A stretch of DNA of 64,000 bases from Oxalobacteraceae bacterium (lineage in GTDB: Bacteria; Pseudomonadota; Gammaproteobacteria; Burkholderiales; Burkholderiaceae_D), in contig JAIXQK010000130.1 in NCBI GenBank assembly GCA_027485795.1, positions 1 to 64,000 of the forward strand. Reading direction: 5' to 3'. Numbering within the stretch: the first letter of the stretch is position 1; every line of letters starts with the position of its first letter. The position numbers and the translations under genes were made by a program. The notes below the pieces were generated by a model. That model had not been told where the DNA came from. It saw only the letters and a list, made by a program, of their open reading frames with translations, and did no database searches. This document shows, piece by piece, positions 53,485 to 62,059 of the stretch.

Positions 53485-53737
53485 GCATCTTCACTTATCG
53501 CGTTTATTCCCGTTGGATTCCTTAATCCGCACAAGATCAGCAGCGGAAGCCCAAATAAAAGCTTTTAGTCCGAATGTAGCGTGGGAGCTAGGTAGGTTAG
53601 CTTGGCGCGAGTGTGTAGGTAAAAATCTAAAGTTATATGTAAAAAAATCGATTTGACCGATGAGTGGCCCGCTCCTATGATCTACGCCGAAAGGAAAGAG
53701 CGCAGCAAAATTTTCTCGAGCGCTCGCACTGATCATC

Positions 53738-54577
53738 GTGAAATACAGCGGACAACGAATTGCATTTCTCACTCAACACGGCAAGGAAGCTTTGTTGGGT
53801 CCGCTGTTCTCCGAAAAACTAGCTTGCACGCTGGTGCGCGCAACCGGATTTGATACGGACCAGCTAGGGACTTTCACGCGCGATGCGCCGCGTCCCGGCA
53901 CACAGTTGGCAGCTGCGCGATTCAAAGCCAATAAAGGAATGGAACTCACCGGTCTTTCCATGGGTATCGGTAGCGAGGGCGCGTTTGGTACAGACCCTGT
54001 CGGTGGGATCATGCCCTGGAACACTGAGGTCATCGTCTGGGTCGATGTAACTCTTGGCATTGAAATCGTCGGCATCGCGCAGGGGCCCGGTGGCGGACTG
54101 CAACGCTTTATTCACAATGAAGACGAGTTACGGCAATTTGCTGACGATGCACATTTTCCTTCGCATGGCTTGGTTCTGCGGCCCGATCGAGAAGATGATC
54201 CGCGTATCCACAAGGGGTTCGCTGATTGGCCAGCACTACTCGCGGGGTTTAATGAGTTGTTAGCGCAATCCGCCAAGGCTCGCGTTTTTGCCGAGGTAGA
54301 TCAGCGTGCACATATGAATCCGTCGCGACAGCGGATGATTGTTCAAGCGGCAGAAGACTTAATCGCAAAGATCTCATCAAGTTGCCCTAGCTGCGACACC
54401 CCGGGATTTTGGTTAAAAGAGCGTGTATCAGGCTTGCCGTGCGGACTGTGCCATCAGCCAACGCGTTTGCCGCTTGCATTTGTCTGGCGTTGTGATGTCT
54501 GTACCCATTCGGACGAAAGGCGCGAACCACCGGACAAGACGGCAGACCCTTCACGCTGCGACTACTGTAATCCTTGA
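53738..54577 (+). CDS. Protein with C-terminal zinc-ribbon-like Cys pairs (DUF6671-like)
   Basis: 279 residues from a GTG. The N-terminal part has FLTQHGKEALLGPLFSEKLA and a GTFTRDAPRPGTQLAAARFK stretch. The last ~65 residues hold three CxxC pairs (CPSC, CGLC, CDVC) and a final CDYC, enough for two metal sites. I associate this layout with DUF6671, but without certainty. Predicted cytoplasmic. It stands alone after the two-component operon, 253 bp away. Confidence 0.7.
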   Translation: MKYSGQRIAFLTQHGKEALLGPLFSEKLACTLVRATGFDTDQLGTFTRDAPRPGTQLAAARFKANKGMELTGLSMGIGSEGAFGTDPVGGIMPWNTEVIVWVDVTLGIEIVGIAQGPGGGLQRFIHNEDELRQFADDAHFPSHGLVLRPDREDDPRIHKGFADWPALLAGFNELLAQSAKARVFAEVDQRAHMNPSRQRMIVQAAEDLIAKISSSCPSCDTPGFWLKERVSGLPCGLCHQPTRLPLAFVWRCDVCTHSDERREPPDKTADPSRCDYCNP

Positions 54578-54640
54578 ATGCACAAGCGATGGCGAATGCA
54601 TTCAGATCTACAGTTCACAGTTAATTCATCTAGCGCTGGT

Positions 54641-55657
54641 TCACCAGCGGCGAGCAATCTTCACCGCAGTTGCTGAGCCAGAGCCAACGAGCGCGCACCA
54701 GGCGCGCAACATCCAGGAGGCGGGCGCTCCAGCTAATTCAGCCGCCTCATCGCGGTGGTGACATTCATCTGCCTGGCAGCGTTTGAGCAGTTCGAGCAGC
54801 CCATCAGGCCCGCCATACTGATTCAAGTAGTCGATTTGTTGTTGATAGTGTTGATCGACGAAAGTTTCAACGGCGGCAATCGTGGCGTATACGGCGCGTG
54901 GGCCAAACAGCGCGGGTAATGCACCCGTCAGCCAGCCAGCGATACGCCAAGGGCCGAGCAGGCGGCTCTGAAGCGGCAGCGGCAACCAAGCCTCAATCAG
55001 ACGTAAATGCTCTGACTCGGTCTCGCCATGACTCTGTACGAATGAGACGAGCTCGGGATAGCCGCGTCGTGTTGCGACAGCCACAATGCCGCGATAGATG
55101 TAAACAGCACCGGTTTCTCCTGCGTGATCCGAGCGCAACTCTCGCAAGAGATGTAGCGGTAAGGTGGTTGCGACATTCGAAGTACCATTGGTTGTGTTTT
55201 GAAGCGTATTCTCTGCCGGTCCGTTCGTAGGAGTGTTCGCTGTGACGGGTGCTGGACGTGATGTCTTCTCCAGATGGACGGCGATACGCTGCATAGTAGG
55301 GCGAACGCGTAAAAATCCCCGGTAGGCCACCTCGAACAGGAGAGGCATGCCTGGTAGCTGGGCGATACGTGCTAGCCACCGCCAGCCGGGCAAGCGTTGC
55401 CACATGGCGATAAAGGCTGCTGCGCCATCCAAGCGAGAGCCATCGGTGCGTTCAACATGAAATCGTGCAAGCAGTTGGGCGCGATCATGGGCATAGGTGG
55501 GACCAGCTGAGGCAGCGTCGCTAACGTCAACAAAACATAAGGCGCTTTCCTGATGCTTTTCAGCGAGGCCTTTTACATGGGCGATCTCTCTGCGGCACAG
55601 GGGGCACCCGCCATCAAATAGCACTTTTAATGTTTCAGGGGATTCAGCAGATTTCAA
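54641..55657 (-). CDS. Fusion of DCC thiol-disulfide domain and COQ7-type hydroxylase
   Basis: 338 residues. Residues 1-130: DCC domain with LFDGGCPLCRREI (Cys18, Cys21). A Thr/Asn/Pro linker spans about 133-165. Residues 165-338: COQ7-type diiron domain with HAGETGAVYIYRG (Glu181), ETESEHLRLIEAW (Glu214, His217), AVETFVDQHY (Glu264) and CQADECHHRDEAAE (Glu298, His301). COQ7 hydroxylates demethoxyubiquinone. The start is TTG, with no strong ribosome-binding site; a GTG at 55624 is possible. The fusion is uncommon and may link a redox domain to the diiron site. Confidence 0.88.
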   Translation of the reverse strand: MKSAESPETLKVLFDGGCPLCRREIAHVKGLAEKHQESALCFVDVSDAASAGPTYAHDRAQLLARFHVERTDGSRLDGAAAFIAMWQRLPGWRWLARIAQLPGMPLLFEVAYRGFLRVRPTMQRIAVHLEKTSRPAPVTANTPTNGPAENTLQNTTNGTSNVATTLPLHLLRELRSDHAGETGAVYIYRGIVAVATRRGYPELVSFVQSHGETESEHLRLIEAWLPLPLQSRLLGPWRIAGWLTGALPALFGPRAVYATIAAVETFVDQHYQQQIDYLNQYGGPDGLLELLKRCQADECHHRDEAAELAGAPASWMLRAWCALVGSGSATAVKIARRW

Positions 55658-55684
55658 GGCGGGGATGTCGGTAAAAACACCGAC

Positions 55685-56296
55685 CTATTTCAAGTTGAAC
55701 CAGCGATTGGTAAGTACATCGATCTTCGACCACCAGTTCTTTTCATTTTGGATATTAAGCAAAATTTCATTCCGTATCTGGTAGTCGTAGTGCGATAGTG
55801 TACGTTTTCTTTCCGCCTGCGAGCTGTTGATGTTCTGGAGGTTTTGAAAATTGGTATCTTTCGAGTGCATATTGGCTTCCATCTCTAGAATGGCGTGCAA
55901 GAAGCTGATCTCGAGCCCAATCCCGGCCCAGTCGCGTTCGGCAACGGCACTTTGCTGCTGTAGGCCTGACCTCTGAGTAATGTTCGCATTTTTTTGGCTA
56001 TCGATCAGTACAACAACTACCGCCAAAACCACCAAAGATCCGAGCCAGAGCAAACGTCCATCGGTATTTGCTACGATCACAAAGATCGAGCAAAAAAGAG
56101 AGAGAAATATAGCCCGAACGGTTGTCGAGAAAAGCGTCAGCTGAGCGATCAAGCGATCAAGACCTTGTATGTCATGAGAAAGCCTTGAGGCGAGTTCCTT
56201 GGTTGCCTTTGCCAGTTGCAGCCGACGGTTGTACTCGACCCGCTCGGCCTCATTAAGCGTCGCGACTTTATCGACTAGATCATCGAGCGAGCTCAT
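55685..56296 (-). CDS. Unknown membrane protein with coiled regions
   Basis: 203 residues with two membrane segments close together (about 62-98: AIFLSLFCSIFVIVANTDGR, LLWLGSLVVLAVVVVLI) and helical, charged ends that would both lie in the cytoplasm. It lies between the AraC gene and the DCC-COQ7 gene on the same strand, 9 bp after the AraC stop, so it may be co-transcribed with the regulator. No family recognised. Confidence 0.65.
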   Translation of the reverse strand: MSSLDDLVDKVATLNEAERVEYNRRLQLAKATKELASRLSHDIQGLDRLIAQLTLFSTTVRAIFLSLFCSIFVIVANTDGRLLWLGSLVVLAVVVVLIDSQKNANITQRSGLQQQSAVAERDWAGIGLEISFLHAILEMEANMHSKDTNFQNLQNINSSQAERKRTLSHYDYQIRNEILLNIQNEKNWWSKIDVLTNRWFNLK

Positions 56297-56305
56297 AGGA
56301 TTGAC

Positions 56306-57331
56306 TCAAGTCCACTGTTGGCAAGTATTCTGGCGTGTCTCAGAAGGTAACTCGCCGAAGAGTTTACGGTATTCTGCCGAAAAGCGTGGTAGGTGACAGA
56401 AGCCCCAACGCCCAGCAATATCCTGCACAGACACCGTGCCGCCTTGCTTTCTCAAATCCCGCCTTGCACCGTTGAGTCGCATTGAGCGCAAGTACGTTAA
56501 TGGGCTACTGCCGACCACCTCGGTAAAGGAATAGTTCAATACGCGACGGCCGACATTAAACTTCAAACATATTTCTGAAATACTCGGCGGGTCATCTTGT
56601 CGTGACATAGCCCAATCGATTATTGACCGTACGAGATAGCTGCGTGATCGAAAGCAGCGGCTAGGCTCATCTACAGGTCTAGATGATCTGATTGCAGACA
56701 TGGTCGTCGTTAAAACAGCTGACTTGAGAATGCGCTGTACTTGAAGATGATCCAGACGCGCTGAGCTGAGCATCTCAGAACTCACGATTGATGACAGACA
56801 ATACTTCAGCGCATCCATCGTGCCGGGTAATGGTTTGATCAAAATCGAATTCGACATGCTAGCGGTATCGATATTCTCCAGCGCGAGTAGCTGTAGTAAT
56901 TCGAGCCTGGGAATGGTGACGGCCAGAACATCAAACCGCTTTGGTGTAACCAGGTTGAAGCCTTGACTGCCGTTGAAAGCAATTAAATCCTGCGGGCCGA
57001 ATTGCTTCCCATTAAAGAGTCCTGATCCATCCATGTTGACTGGCATGCCGATGACGAAGCAATCGTCTACCGGACTACCTTGCTGGAATACCGAACGATT
57101 GGTGGATTCCCGAAAAACTTGAATACCCGAGAAGCCAACATCAATCAGCTCGCCGCTAAATGTCCCGGCCTCGAGTTGGCTATAGGTTTGCTCCCAGTCT
57201 GAGAGGCAAGCTGCATGGTGCTCAGAATCTCGCGTGGAAACTTGGTGGTGCCGATAGCCCGAGTCAAGCAGAGGCATCCGGCCATCGACCGAGCGCTGGT
57301 CGAACGTAGTGGGGCTAAAAGGGGTCGACAT
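56306..57331 (-). CDS. AraC-family transcriptional regulator, divergent to aau cluster
   Basis: 341 residues. The C-terminal AraC HTH pair has SISEICLKFNVGRRVLNYSF and TEVVGSSPLTYLRSMRLNGA, VSVQDIAGRWGFCHLPRFSA and EYRKLFGELP, all well kept. The N-terminal ~220 residues are the ligand-type domain, not the common cupin signature. It faces the aau cluster, so activation of amine oxidation by an aromatic amine is the simplest reading. The ATG has no good ribosome-binding site; a second ATG at 57277 is an alternative. Confidence 0.85.
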   Translation of the reverse strand: MSTPFSPTTFDQRSVDGRMPLLDSGYRHHQVSTRDSEHHAACLSDWEQTYSQLEAGTFSGELIDVGFSGIQVFRESTNRSVFQQGSPVDDCFVIGMPVNMDGSGLFNGKQFGPQDLIAFNGSQGFNLVTPKRFDVLAVTIPRLELLQLLALENIDTASMSNSILIKPLPGTMDALKYCLSSIVSSEMLSSARLDHLQVQRILKSAVLTTTMSAIRSSRPVDEPSRCFRSRSYLVRSIIDWAMSRQDDPPSISEICLKFNVGRRVLNYSFTEVVGSSPLTYLRSMRLNGARRDLRKQGGTVSVQDIAGRWGFCHLPRFSAEYRKLFGELPSETRQNTCQQWT

Positions 57332-57454
57332 GTTTTTTTGTTATTTTCTATCTGACGCTTTTGATCCACATTACCAGTGAATCCCCGGGGCGGTAAGCCC
57401 CCCAATAAAAAAATATCGAATATTTAATTTTTAGGCCTGCTTGACATGAAGTCT

Positions 57455-57494
57455 GGCAGTTTCGGGCAGTTTCGGGCAGTTTTGGGCCGTTCCG
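57455..57494. repeat. Four 10-bp direct repeats upstream of aauB
   Basis: Units GGCAGTTTCG, GGCAGTTTCG, GGCAGTTTTG and GGCCGTTCCG lie head to tail with exactly 10-bp spacing, close to a helical turn, so the same DNA face repeats. They lie between the AraC gene and aauB. AraC proteins often bind direct repeats, so this is a good candidate site. A TTGACA lies just before (57441-57446) but no -10 at 17 bp was found. Confidence 0.55.
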
Positions 57495-57616
57495 GGGCGA
57501 ATTCGTTTCCGATTTCGGATAACACCCGGGAGGTTCATTCTGCAAGACTGTGCGAAAAAGAAACTTGGCCACCATGGCGGCGGCGAAGGGTTTTCATCAA
57601 GAGGAGGCGAAAGGTC

Positions 57617-58765
57617 GTGAAGCGAACAACTTGGCTTTTTCAATTTTTGATGATGCTGGGCAGCGTAGCGATACCCGCCCATGCCGAACTTGGCATAGAG
57701 ACGGTGACGACGCTAGAGCGCTTGCCCACAGCTCACCCTTACCGGTTGTATTACACCGATGTCGCGCTGCCACATCTACCTGATGGCAAGCTGGTCATCA
57801 TTGATGGGCGAAGCATGAAGGTGGAGGGCATGGTATCCACCGGATCCTTCGCGCAAACAACGGTATCTCCCGATCGCAGCGAAATCTATGTCGCCACGAC
57901 CTACTACGCCAAGCTGAACCGCGGCCAACGCTTTGAAGAAATTCTGGTGTATGACGCCAGCACACTGGCACTCAAGGCAGAGATTCCATACCCAGCACGT
58001 CACTCGCAGTCATTGCCTTATCTGGCGACTTTGCGAACCTCGGCGGATGGACGTTTCATCTATGTGCAGAATGCCAGCCCGGCAACATCGATAGGCATCG
58101 TTGACCGCCAACTCGGGAAAATGGTCAATGAAATTCAAACGCCAGGTTGCTTTGGCTTGTACCCCGCTCAGAATGCGCTCCGGGTTGCCACGTTGTGCGG
58201 TGACGGCACGATGCTGACAATCTCTCTCAGCGATGACGGCATGCCAACTGACAAGCAGAAAAGCCCTGAGTTTTTCGATCCTACGGATGACGCATTATTC
58301 GTCGCGCCGGCCCAGGACGGCGATGTCTATTATTTCCCGTCATTCAAGGGCGATATCGTCACGGTGAACGTCGGTGGTGAGGTCGCCAAGCCGACCGACC
58401 GCTGGTCGATGGCATCGGCGAGCGAGAAACGACGGGGTTGGCGTCCATCGGGATTCCAGCCGATTGCGCTACACGTAGACAGCGGGACTTTGTATGCGGG
58501 AGTTCACAGCAAAGGCTACGAGGGAAGCCACAAAGATCCTATGCAGGAAATCTGGGTGTTTGACGTCAAGACGAAAAAACGCGTTGCACGCAGCAAGACG
58601 CCCGCGGCCTTTGGTTTGGCGGTGAGCAAGGGTGCAGCGCCAAGGCTATTCGCATACAACACCGAGCATTCATCGATCATCGCGTTTGATGGCTTGCGCA
58701 AGCTGAAGAAGGTGGCTGAAAAAGCGGGCTTCGGCGATACACCATCGCAGTTGGAAACACAGTAG
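57617..58765 (+). CDS. aauB: Aromatic amine dehydrogenase large subunit
   Basis: 382 residues from a GTG with GGAGG about 10 bases upstream. The first 23 residues form a signal peptide ending AHA. The rest is a seven-bladed propeller with VALPHLPDGKLVIIDGRSMK, EIYVATTYYAKLNRGQRFEE, LRTSADGRFIYVQNASPA and a late KKRVARSKTPAAFGLAVS, as in AauB/MauB. It forms an alpha2-beta2 periplasmic enzyme with the TTQ subunit (59948-60469) and oxidises aromatic primary amines. A frame open to 57446 includes a repeat region and is not credible. Clear aauB-E-D-A order supports the name. Confidence 0.9.
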   Translation: MKRTTWLFQFLMMLGSVAIPAHAELGIETVTTLERLPTAHPYRLYYTDVALPHLPDGKLVIIDGRSMKVEGMVSTGSFAQTTVSPDRSEIYVATTYYAKLNRGQRFEEILVYDASTLALKAEIPYPARHSQSLPYLATLRTSADGRFIYVQNASPATSIGIVDRQLGKMVNEIQTPGCFGLYPAQNALRVATLCGDGTMLTISLSDDGMPTDKQKSPEFFDPTDDALFVAPAQDGDVYYFPSFKGDIVTVNVGGEVAKPTDRWSMASASEKRRGWRPSGFQPIALHVDSGTLYAGVHSKGYEGSHKDPMQEIWVFDVKTKKRVARSKTPAAFGLAVSKGAAPRLFAYNTEHSSIIAFDGLRKLKKVAEKAGFGDTPSQLETQ

Positions 58766-58770
58766 CCATT

Positions 58771-59316
58771 ATGCTGACCGACTTTATCCTTGATCCAGTC
58801 ATCACGCGAGCCTTCGCATCGATGCTCGCGGTGATCTTGCTCGTCGGTGGCTGGCAAAAGCTCCGCGATATTGACATCTTTGCTGCTGCGATCGAAAACT
58901 ATCGTTTGCTGCCATTTAGTTTGGTTCGGCCAGTTTCTTGGTTGGTACCAACGGTCGAGATCGTGGCGGGCATTGCGCTGCTATTCCCAGACAGCTGCGA
59001 GGTGGGTGCCTCACTCGCTGCGGCGATTTTGCTTGTGGTGACGGCGGCAGTGGCCATCAATCTGGCGCGTGGAATTCGTGATATTGATTGTGGCTGCGGC
59101 GGGTCGTCGAATCAGACGATCTCTTGGGCGCTGGTGGCGAGGAATCTCGTATTAGTCCTGCTAACCATACCAGCCGCTCAGCAAGGCGCGAGCCGATTAT
59201 TGTATTGGGGTGATTACTTCACTTTAGCAGCCGGGGTAGTTGCACTAGTGGGTTTGTATTTATGTACGAATCAGTTACTCAATAATTCAACGAGTCCGTT
59301 GATCAACCGACACTGA
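58771..59316 (+). CDS. aauE: MauE/AauE membrane protein for amine dehydrogenase maturation
   Basis: 181 residues with about four to five membrane segments (AVILLVGGWQKLRDIDIFAA; IVAGIALLFPDSCEVGASLA; LAAGVVALVGLYLC). It has the MauE-like DIDCGCGGSSNQTISWALVA loop, where CGCGG cysteines are typical (quoted as 20 residues). With MauD it is required for light-subunit disulfide formation in the Paracoccus system. Six-bp gap to aauB and 9 bp to aauD. Confidence 0.88.
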   Translation: MLTDFILDPVITRAFASMLAVILLVGGWQKLRDIDIFAAAIENYRLLPFSLVRPVSWLVPTVEIVAGIALLFPDSCEVGASLAAAILLVVTAAVAINLARGIRDIDCGCGGSSNQTISWALVARNLVLVLLTIPAAQQGASRLLYWGDYFTLAAGVVALVGLYLCTNQLLNNSTSPLINRH

Positions 59317-59325
59317 GGGAAAGCG

Positions 59326-59916
59326 ATGAACGACGCTTTGCTAATTTCAAATGTTTTTCTTTGGCTGGTTGTGCTTGCGTTACTGCTCGTTGTTTGGGCA
59401 TTGGCCAGGCAGATTGGTGTTTTGTATGAGCGTGTAGCCCCGATGGGTGCACTGATGATCGATCAGGGTCCCAAGGTCGGTGACGCTGCACCCTCATTCT
59501 CCTTAACATCTATTGGTGGCGGGGCCGTGTCGATTGGTGGGCAACTAGGTCGTGGCCAGTTGCTGTTTTTCTTGTCACCTACCTGCCCAGTGTGTAAAAA
59601 GCTTTTGCCTGTTATCCGTTCAATCGCCACTAGCGAAAAAGCGTGGCTCGATATTGTGCTGGCAAGTGACGGCGAATTGCCGCAGCATAAAGCGTTCTAC
59701 GAGAAGGCGGATCTGAGTGCATTCCCCTATGTGTTATCGACCGAGTTGGGGATGACTTATCAAATTTCCAAATTGCCTTATGCGGTACTGATTGACGAGC
59801 ATGGGGCAATACGTGGTAAAGGCCTGGTGAACTCAAGGGAGCAACTTGAGAGTTTATTTGTGGCGAAGGAAACGGGTGTCGCCTCTATTCAAGAATTTAT
59901 TAATCAGCGTGCCTGA
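59326..59916 (+). CDS. aauD: MauD/AauD thioredoxin-like disulfide protein
   Basis: 196 residues. N-terminal membrane anchor (about 7-27), then a thioredoxin fold with LLFFLSPTCPVCKKLLPVIR (Cys87-Pro-Val-Cys90) and cis-Pro region ISKLPYAVLID. MauD-type proteins help form the six disulfides of the TTQ subunit in the periplasm. The gene lies between aauE and aauA, as in the known aau and mau clusters. Confidence 0.9.
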   Translation: MNDALLISNVFLWLVVLALLLVVWALARQIGVLYERVAPMGALMIDQGPKVGDAAPSFSLTSIGGGAVSIGGQLGRGQLLFFLSPTCPVCKKLLPVIRSIATSEKAWLDIVLASDGELPQHKAFYEKADLSAFPYVLSTELGMTYQISKLPYAVLIDEHGAIRGKGLVNSREQLESLFVAKETGVASIQEFINQRA

Positions 59917-59947
59917 CTAACTCAGCTCATTCAATAGGAGTGTGCCC

Positions 59948-60469
59948 GTGAAATGGTTTGATGATTTTTTCGAAACAAAAACCCGCCAAGTTGCCCAATC
60001 CATGTCGCGCCGTAGTGCGCTCACGCGCCTGGGTAATCTGCTGGTAGGTACGGCTTTAGTGCTGCCCGTGTTGCCATTCGATCGTGTTGGCTCACACGCA
60101 CACGCTGCGCCTAAAAAGGGCGAAGACGATACCGCGTGTGATTACTGGCGCTATTGTGCGTTAGATGGATTTGTTTGTACCTGCTGTGGTGGCACGGTGT
60201 CATCGTGCCCGCCGGGCACAGAGGTTTCCAAGGTCACTTGGGTGGGTACGTGCCGAAATCCTGCTAACGGTCGTGATTATTTGATCAGCTATAACGACTG
60301 TTGCGGCGCCACCATGTGCGGTCAATGTTTCTGCAACCGAAACGAGCGCGAACGCCCGGCGTATCGAATGGGCGTCCATAACGATATCAACTGGTGCATG
60401 TCGAATACCAGCAATACCTATCATTGCACCGTTGCAGCGATCGTCGGCGTTGGCGACCCGAAAGGCTAG
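59948..60469 (+). CDS. aauA: Aromatic amine dehydrogenase TTQ subunit
   Basis: 173 residues. The start is the GTG at 59948 with AGGAG 7 bases before it; a GTG at 59942 is too close to that site. Signal region with SRRSALTRLG, a Tat-like twin Arg, before the mature part. The TTQ-forming tryptophans are Trp98 (VTWVGTC) and Trp149 (NDINWCM), 51 residues apart as in characterised light subunits; the catalytic Asp is in SYNDCCG (Asp117). The N-terminus ACDYWRYCALDGFVCTCCGG and 13 or more Cys match the aromatic amine, not methylamine, type. The gene order supports aauA. Confidence 0.95.
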   Translation: MKWFDDFFETKTRQVAQSMSRRSALTRLGNLLVGTALVLPVLPFDRVGSHAHAAPKKGEDDTACDYWRYCALDGFVCTCCGGTVSSCPPGTEVSKVTWVGTCRNPANGRDYLISYNDCCGATMCGQCFCNRNERERPAYRMGVHNDINWCMSNTSNTYHCTVAAIVGVGDPKG

Positions 60470-60481
60470 CCTGGCCAGGCT
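60468..60481. repeat. 14-bp perfect palindrome at the aauA stop
   Basis: AGCCTGGCCAGGCT overlaps the aauA TAG stop. No T-run follows, so it is not a normal terminator; it may slow RNA decay or be a protein site between aauA and the cytochrome gene. Confidence 0.4.
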
Positions 60482-60560
60482 GTGTTCTAGATGTTCACCA
60501 TGATGTCGATGGTTTAGTGGTAGAACTATTTTGGCTTAGCGACGTAGTTCAGGGCACGAG

Positions 60561-61007
60561 ATGAGATCGATCTTGCTGTGGCTCTTCATGATGCTGAGTT
60601 GCTCGGTCGCACATGCTGCTCAGAGCGTGGGCTCACCACGCTTGAACTACGTGTTGCATTGCGCGGGCTGTCATGCGATGGATGGCAGTGGCAATAGCGC
60701 ACCCGGTATCCCGAATTTGCGCGGGTCGATCGGCCATTTTCTTAAGGTGGAGGGTGGTCGAGAGTATCTGGCGCAAGTTCCGGGCGCTTCACAGTCACCC
60801 CTTTCCGACCAAGAAACTGCCGATCTGCTGAACTGGATGCTGAAAGAGTTCAGTGGAAAGGAGTTGCCCGAGTATCCAAAAGCTTACTCGGCAGATGAGG
60901 TCAAGCAGCTGAGACGTCGCCCGCCGCCTGACGTACCAAAGCGCCGCACTGAAGTTACTGATAGACTGCTTCGTGAATTTGGGCTTGACCTGCGCTCATA
61001 CCCTTGA
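60561..61007 (+). CDS. Monohaem cytochrome c of the aau cluster
   Basis: 148 residues. Signal peptide ending near AHAA, then a CAGCH haem site (Cys34, Cys37, His38) and a GSGNSAPGIPNLRG loop. A small c-type cytochrome (orf-2) follows aauA in the described Alcaligenes faecalis cluster. It may accept electrons from the enzyme, although azurin is the known partner for aromatic amine dehydrogenase. The C-terminus is Arg/Pro-rich (KQLRRRPPPDVPKRRTE). It lies about 90 bp after aauA. Confidence 0.88.
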   Translation: MRSILLWLFMMLSCSVAHAAQSVGSPRLNYVLHCAGCHAMDGSGNSAPGIPNLRGSIGHFLKVEGGREYLAQVPGASQSPLSDQETADLLNWMLKEFSGKELPEYPKAYSADEVKQLRRRPPPDVPKRRTEVTDRLLREFGLDLRSYP

Positions 61008-61055
61008 AGCAAACTCCCTCTTGGTTTTCTGTCAGCTAATATTCCAGCTGATGCG

Positions 61056-61958
61056 GTGCCTCTTGGTGGCCAATTTTTCAGCTCGGTGAATCTATTCTCT
61101 CGTCGCTTCTGCCAGCTCATCCTTGCGGCCATGCTAGCTTTGCTTGGCGGCTGCAGCATGGTGAAGCTTGGCTACGATCAAGCTGATCTAGTCGCCCGCT
61201 GGTGGCTTGACCGCCAACTAGATCTTGATAGCAGCCAAACTCGCTGGCTGAAGCAGGAACTTCAAGGCTTGCATGCCTGGCACCGGCAGACCCAGCTGCC
61301 TGCTTATGCTGACCTCATCGAGGTGGTGGCGCGCCAGAGCCTCGGTGATGTCACGCCCGACCAAACTTGCGAGAACATCGATGTGGCGGCCGAGCATCTG
61401 GATACGGTGCTGAAGCAGGCCGTTCCGCTATTCGCAGGTTTGGCAAGACAGCTCCAACCCGCTCAGCTCCAGCACTTGAAGCGTCGCTTTGCAGAAGAAG
61501 ACCGCGAATGGCACGAGAAGTGGCTTGAGGGTTCCGATGAAAAACGGATTCGGCGCCGCGTCGATGATTGGGAAGAGCGTGCCGAGACTTACTATGGGCG
61601 GCTAAATCGCGGGCAGCGTGACTACATTTTGCATGCGGTCCAAAACTCGTCCTGGCAGCCAACGCTCAGTTGGGAACGTCGCCTGAGTCGGCAACAACAA
61701 ATCCTTCTGACGCTGGAAAAAATCCAGTCGCAAAAATTGTCACAATCCGCAGCAGAGGCAGAAATCCTGAATCTTATTGAGCGCACGATGCGCCCGAGCG
61801 ATACACGATTCTCCTCCATGCAGCAGCGCCTGCAAACGGAAGCGTGCGCGAATCTGGCTGGGCTACATCAACTAACCAGTGCCGAGCAACGCGCCAAAGC
61901 CCATAAAAAGCTGATGAGCTATGAGCGCGACTTTAGACAACTGCTAACGAAGCGATAG
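61056..61958 (+). CDS. DUF6279-type lipoprotein
   Basis: 300 residues from a GTG; another GTG at 61086 is possible and neither has a clear ribosome-binding site. Lipobox LGGC, then MVKLGYDQADLVARWWLDRQ, the W-W-L-D-R and LDLDSSQTRWLKQELQGLHA patterns of this lipoprotein family. The rest is helical (PLFAGLARQLQPAQLQHLKR; RAETYYGRLNRGQRDYI). Function unknown. It follows the cytochrome gene by 48 bp but is probably not part of amine oxidation. Confidence 0.78.
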   Translation: MPLGGQFFSSVNLFSRRFCQLILAAMLALLGGCSMVKLGYDQADLVARWWLDRQLDLDSSQTRWLKQELQGLHAWHRQTQLPAYADLIEVVARQSLGDVTPDQTCENIDVAAEHLDTVLKQAVPLFAGLARQLQPAQLQHLKRRFAEEDREWHEKWLEGSDEKRIRRRVDDWEERAETYYGRLNRGQRDYILHAVQNSSWQPTLSWERRLSRQQQILLTLEKIQSQKLSQSAAEAEILNLIERTMRPSDTRFSSMQQRLQTEACANLAGLHQLTSAEQRAKAHKKLMSYERDFRQLLTKR

Positions 61959-62059
61959 ATATTCTTCGCTCAGTTGCATAGACCAAAAAACCTCGAATCA
62001 AATGCAACCCATGTCCTACACCTTTTCAAGCAATGATGTTGTGCGATTCGGGAAAATGT

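Noticed and set aside
57387..57401. GGGGC-GCCCC hairpin near the AraC gene as a terminator
   Set aside because: The stem is short and is followed by an A-run, not a T-run, on the plus strand, and on the minus strand the T-run precedes the stem.
57446..57616. Extended N-terminus of aauB from 57446
   Set aside because: It would translate the 10-bp repeats and places 57 extra basic residues before a normal signal peptide; the GTG at 57617 has a good ribosome-binding site.
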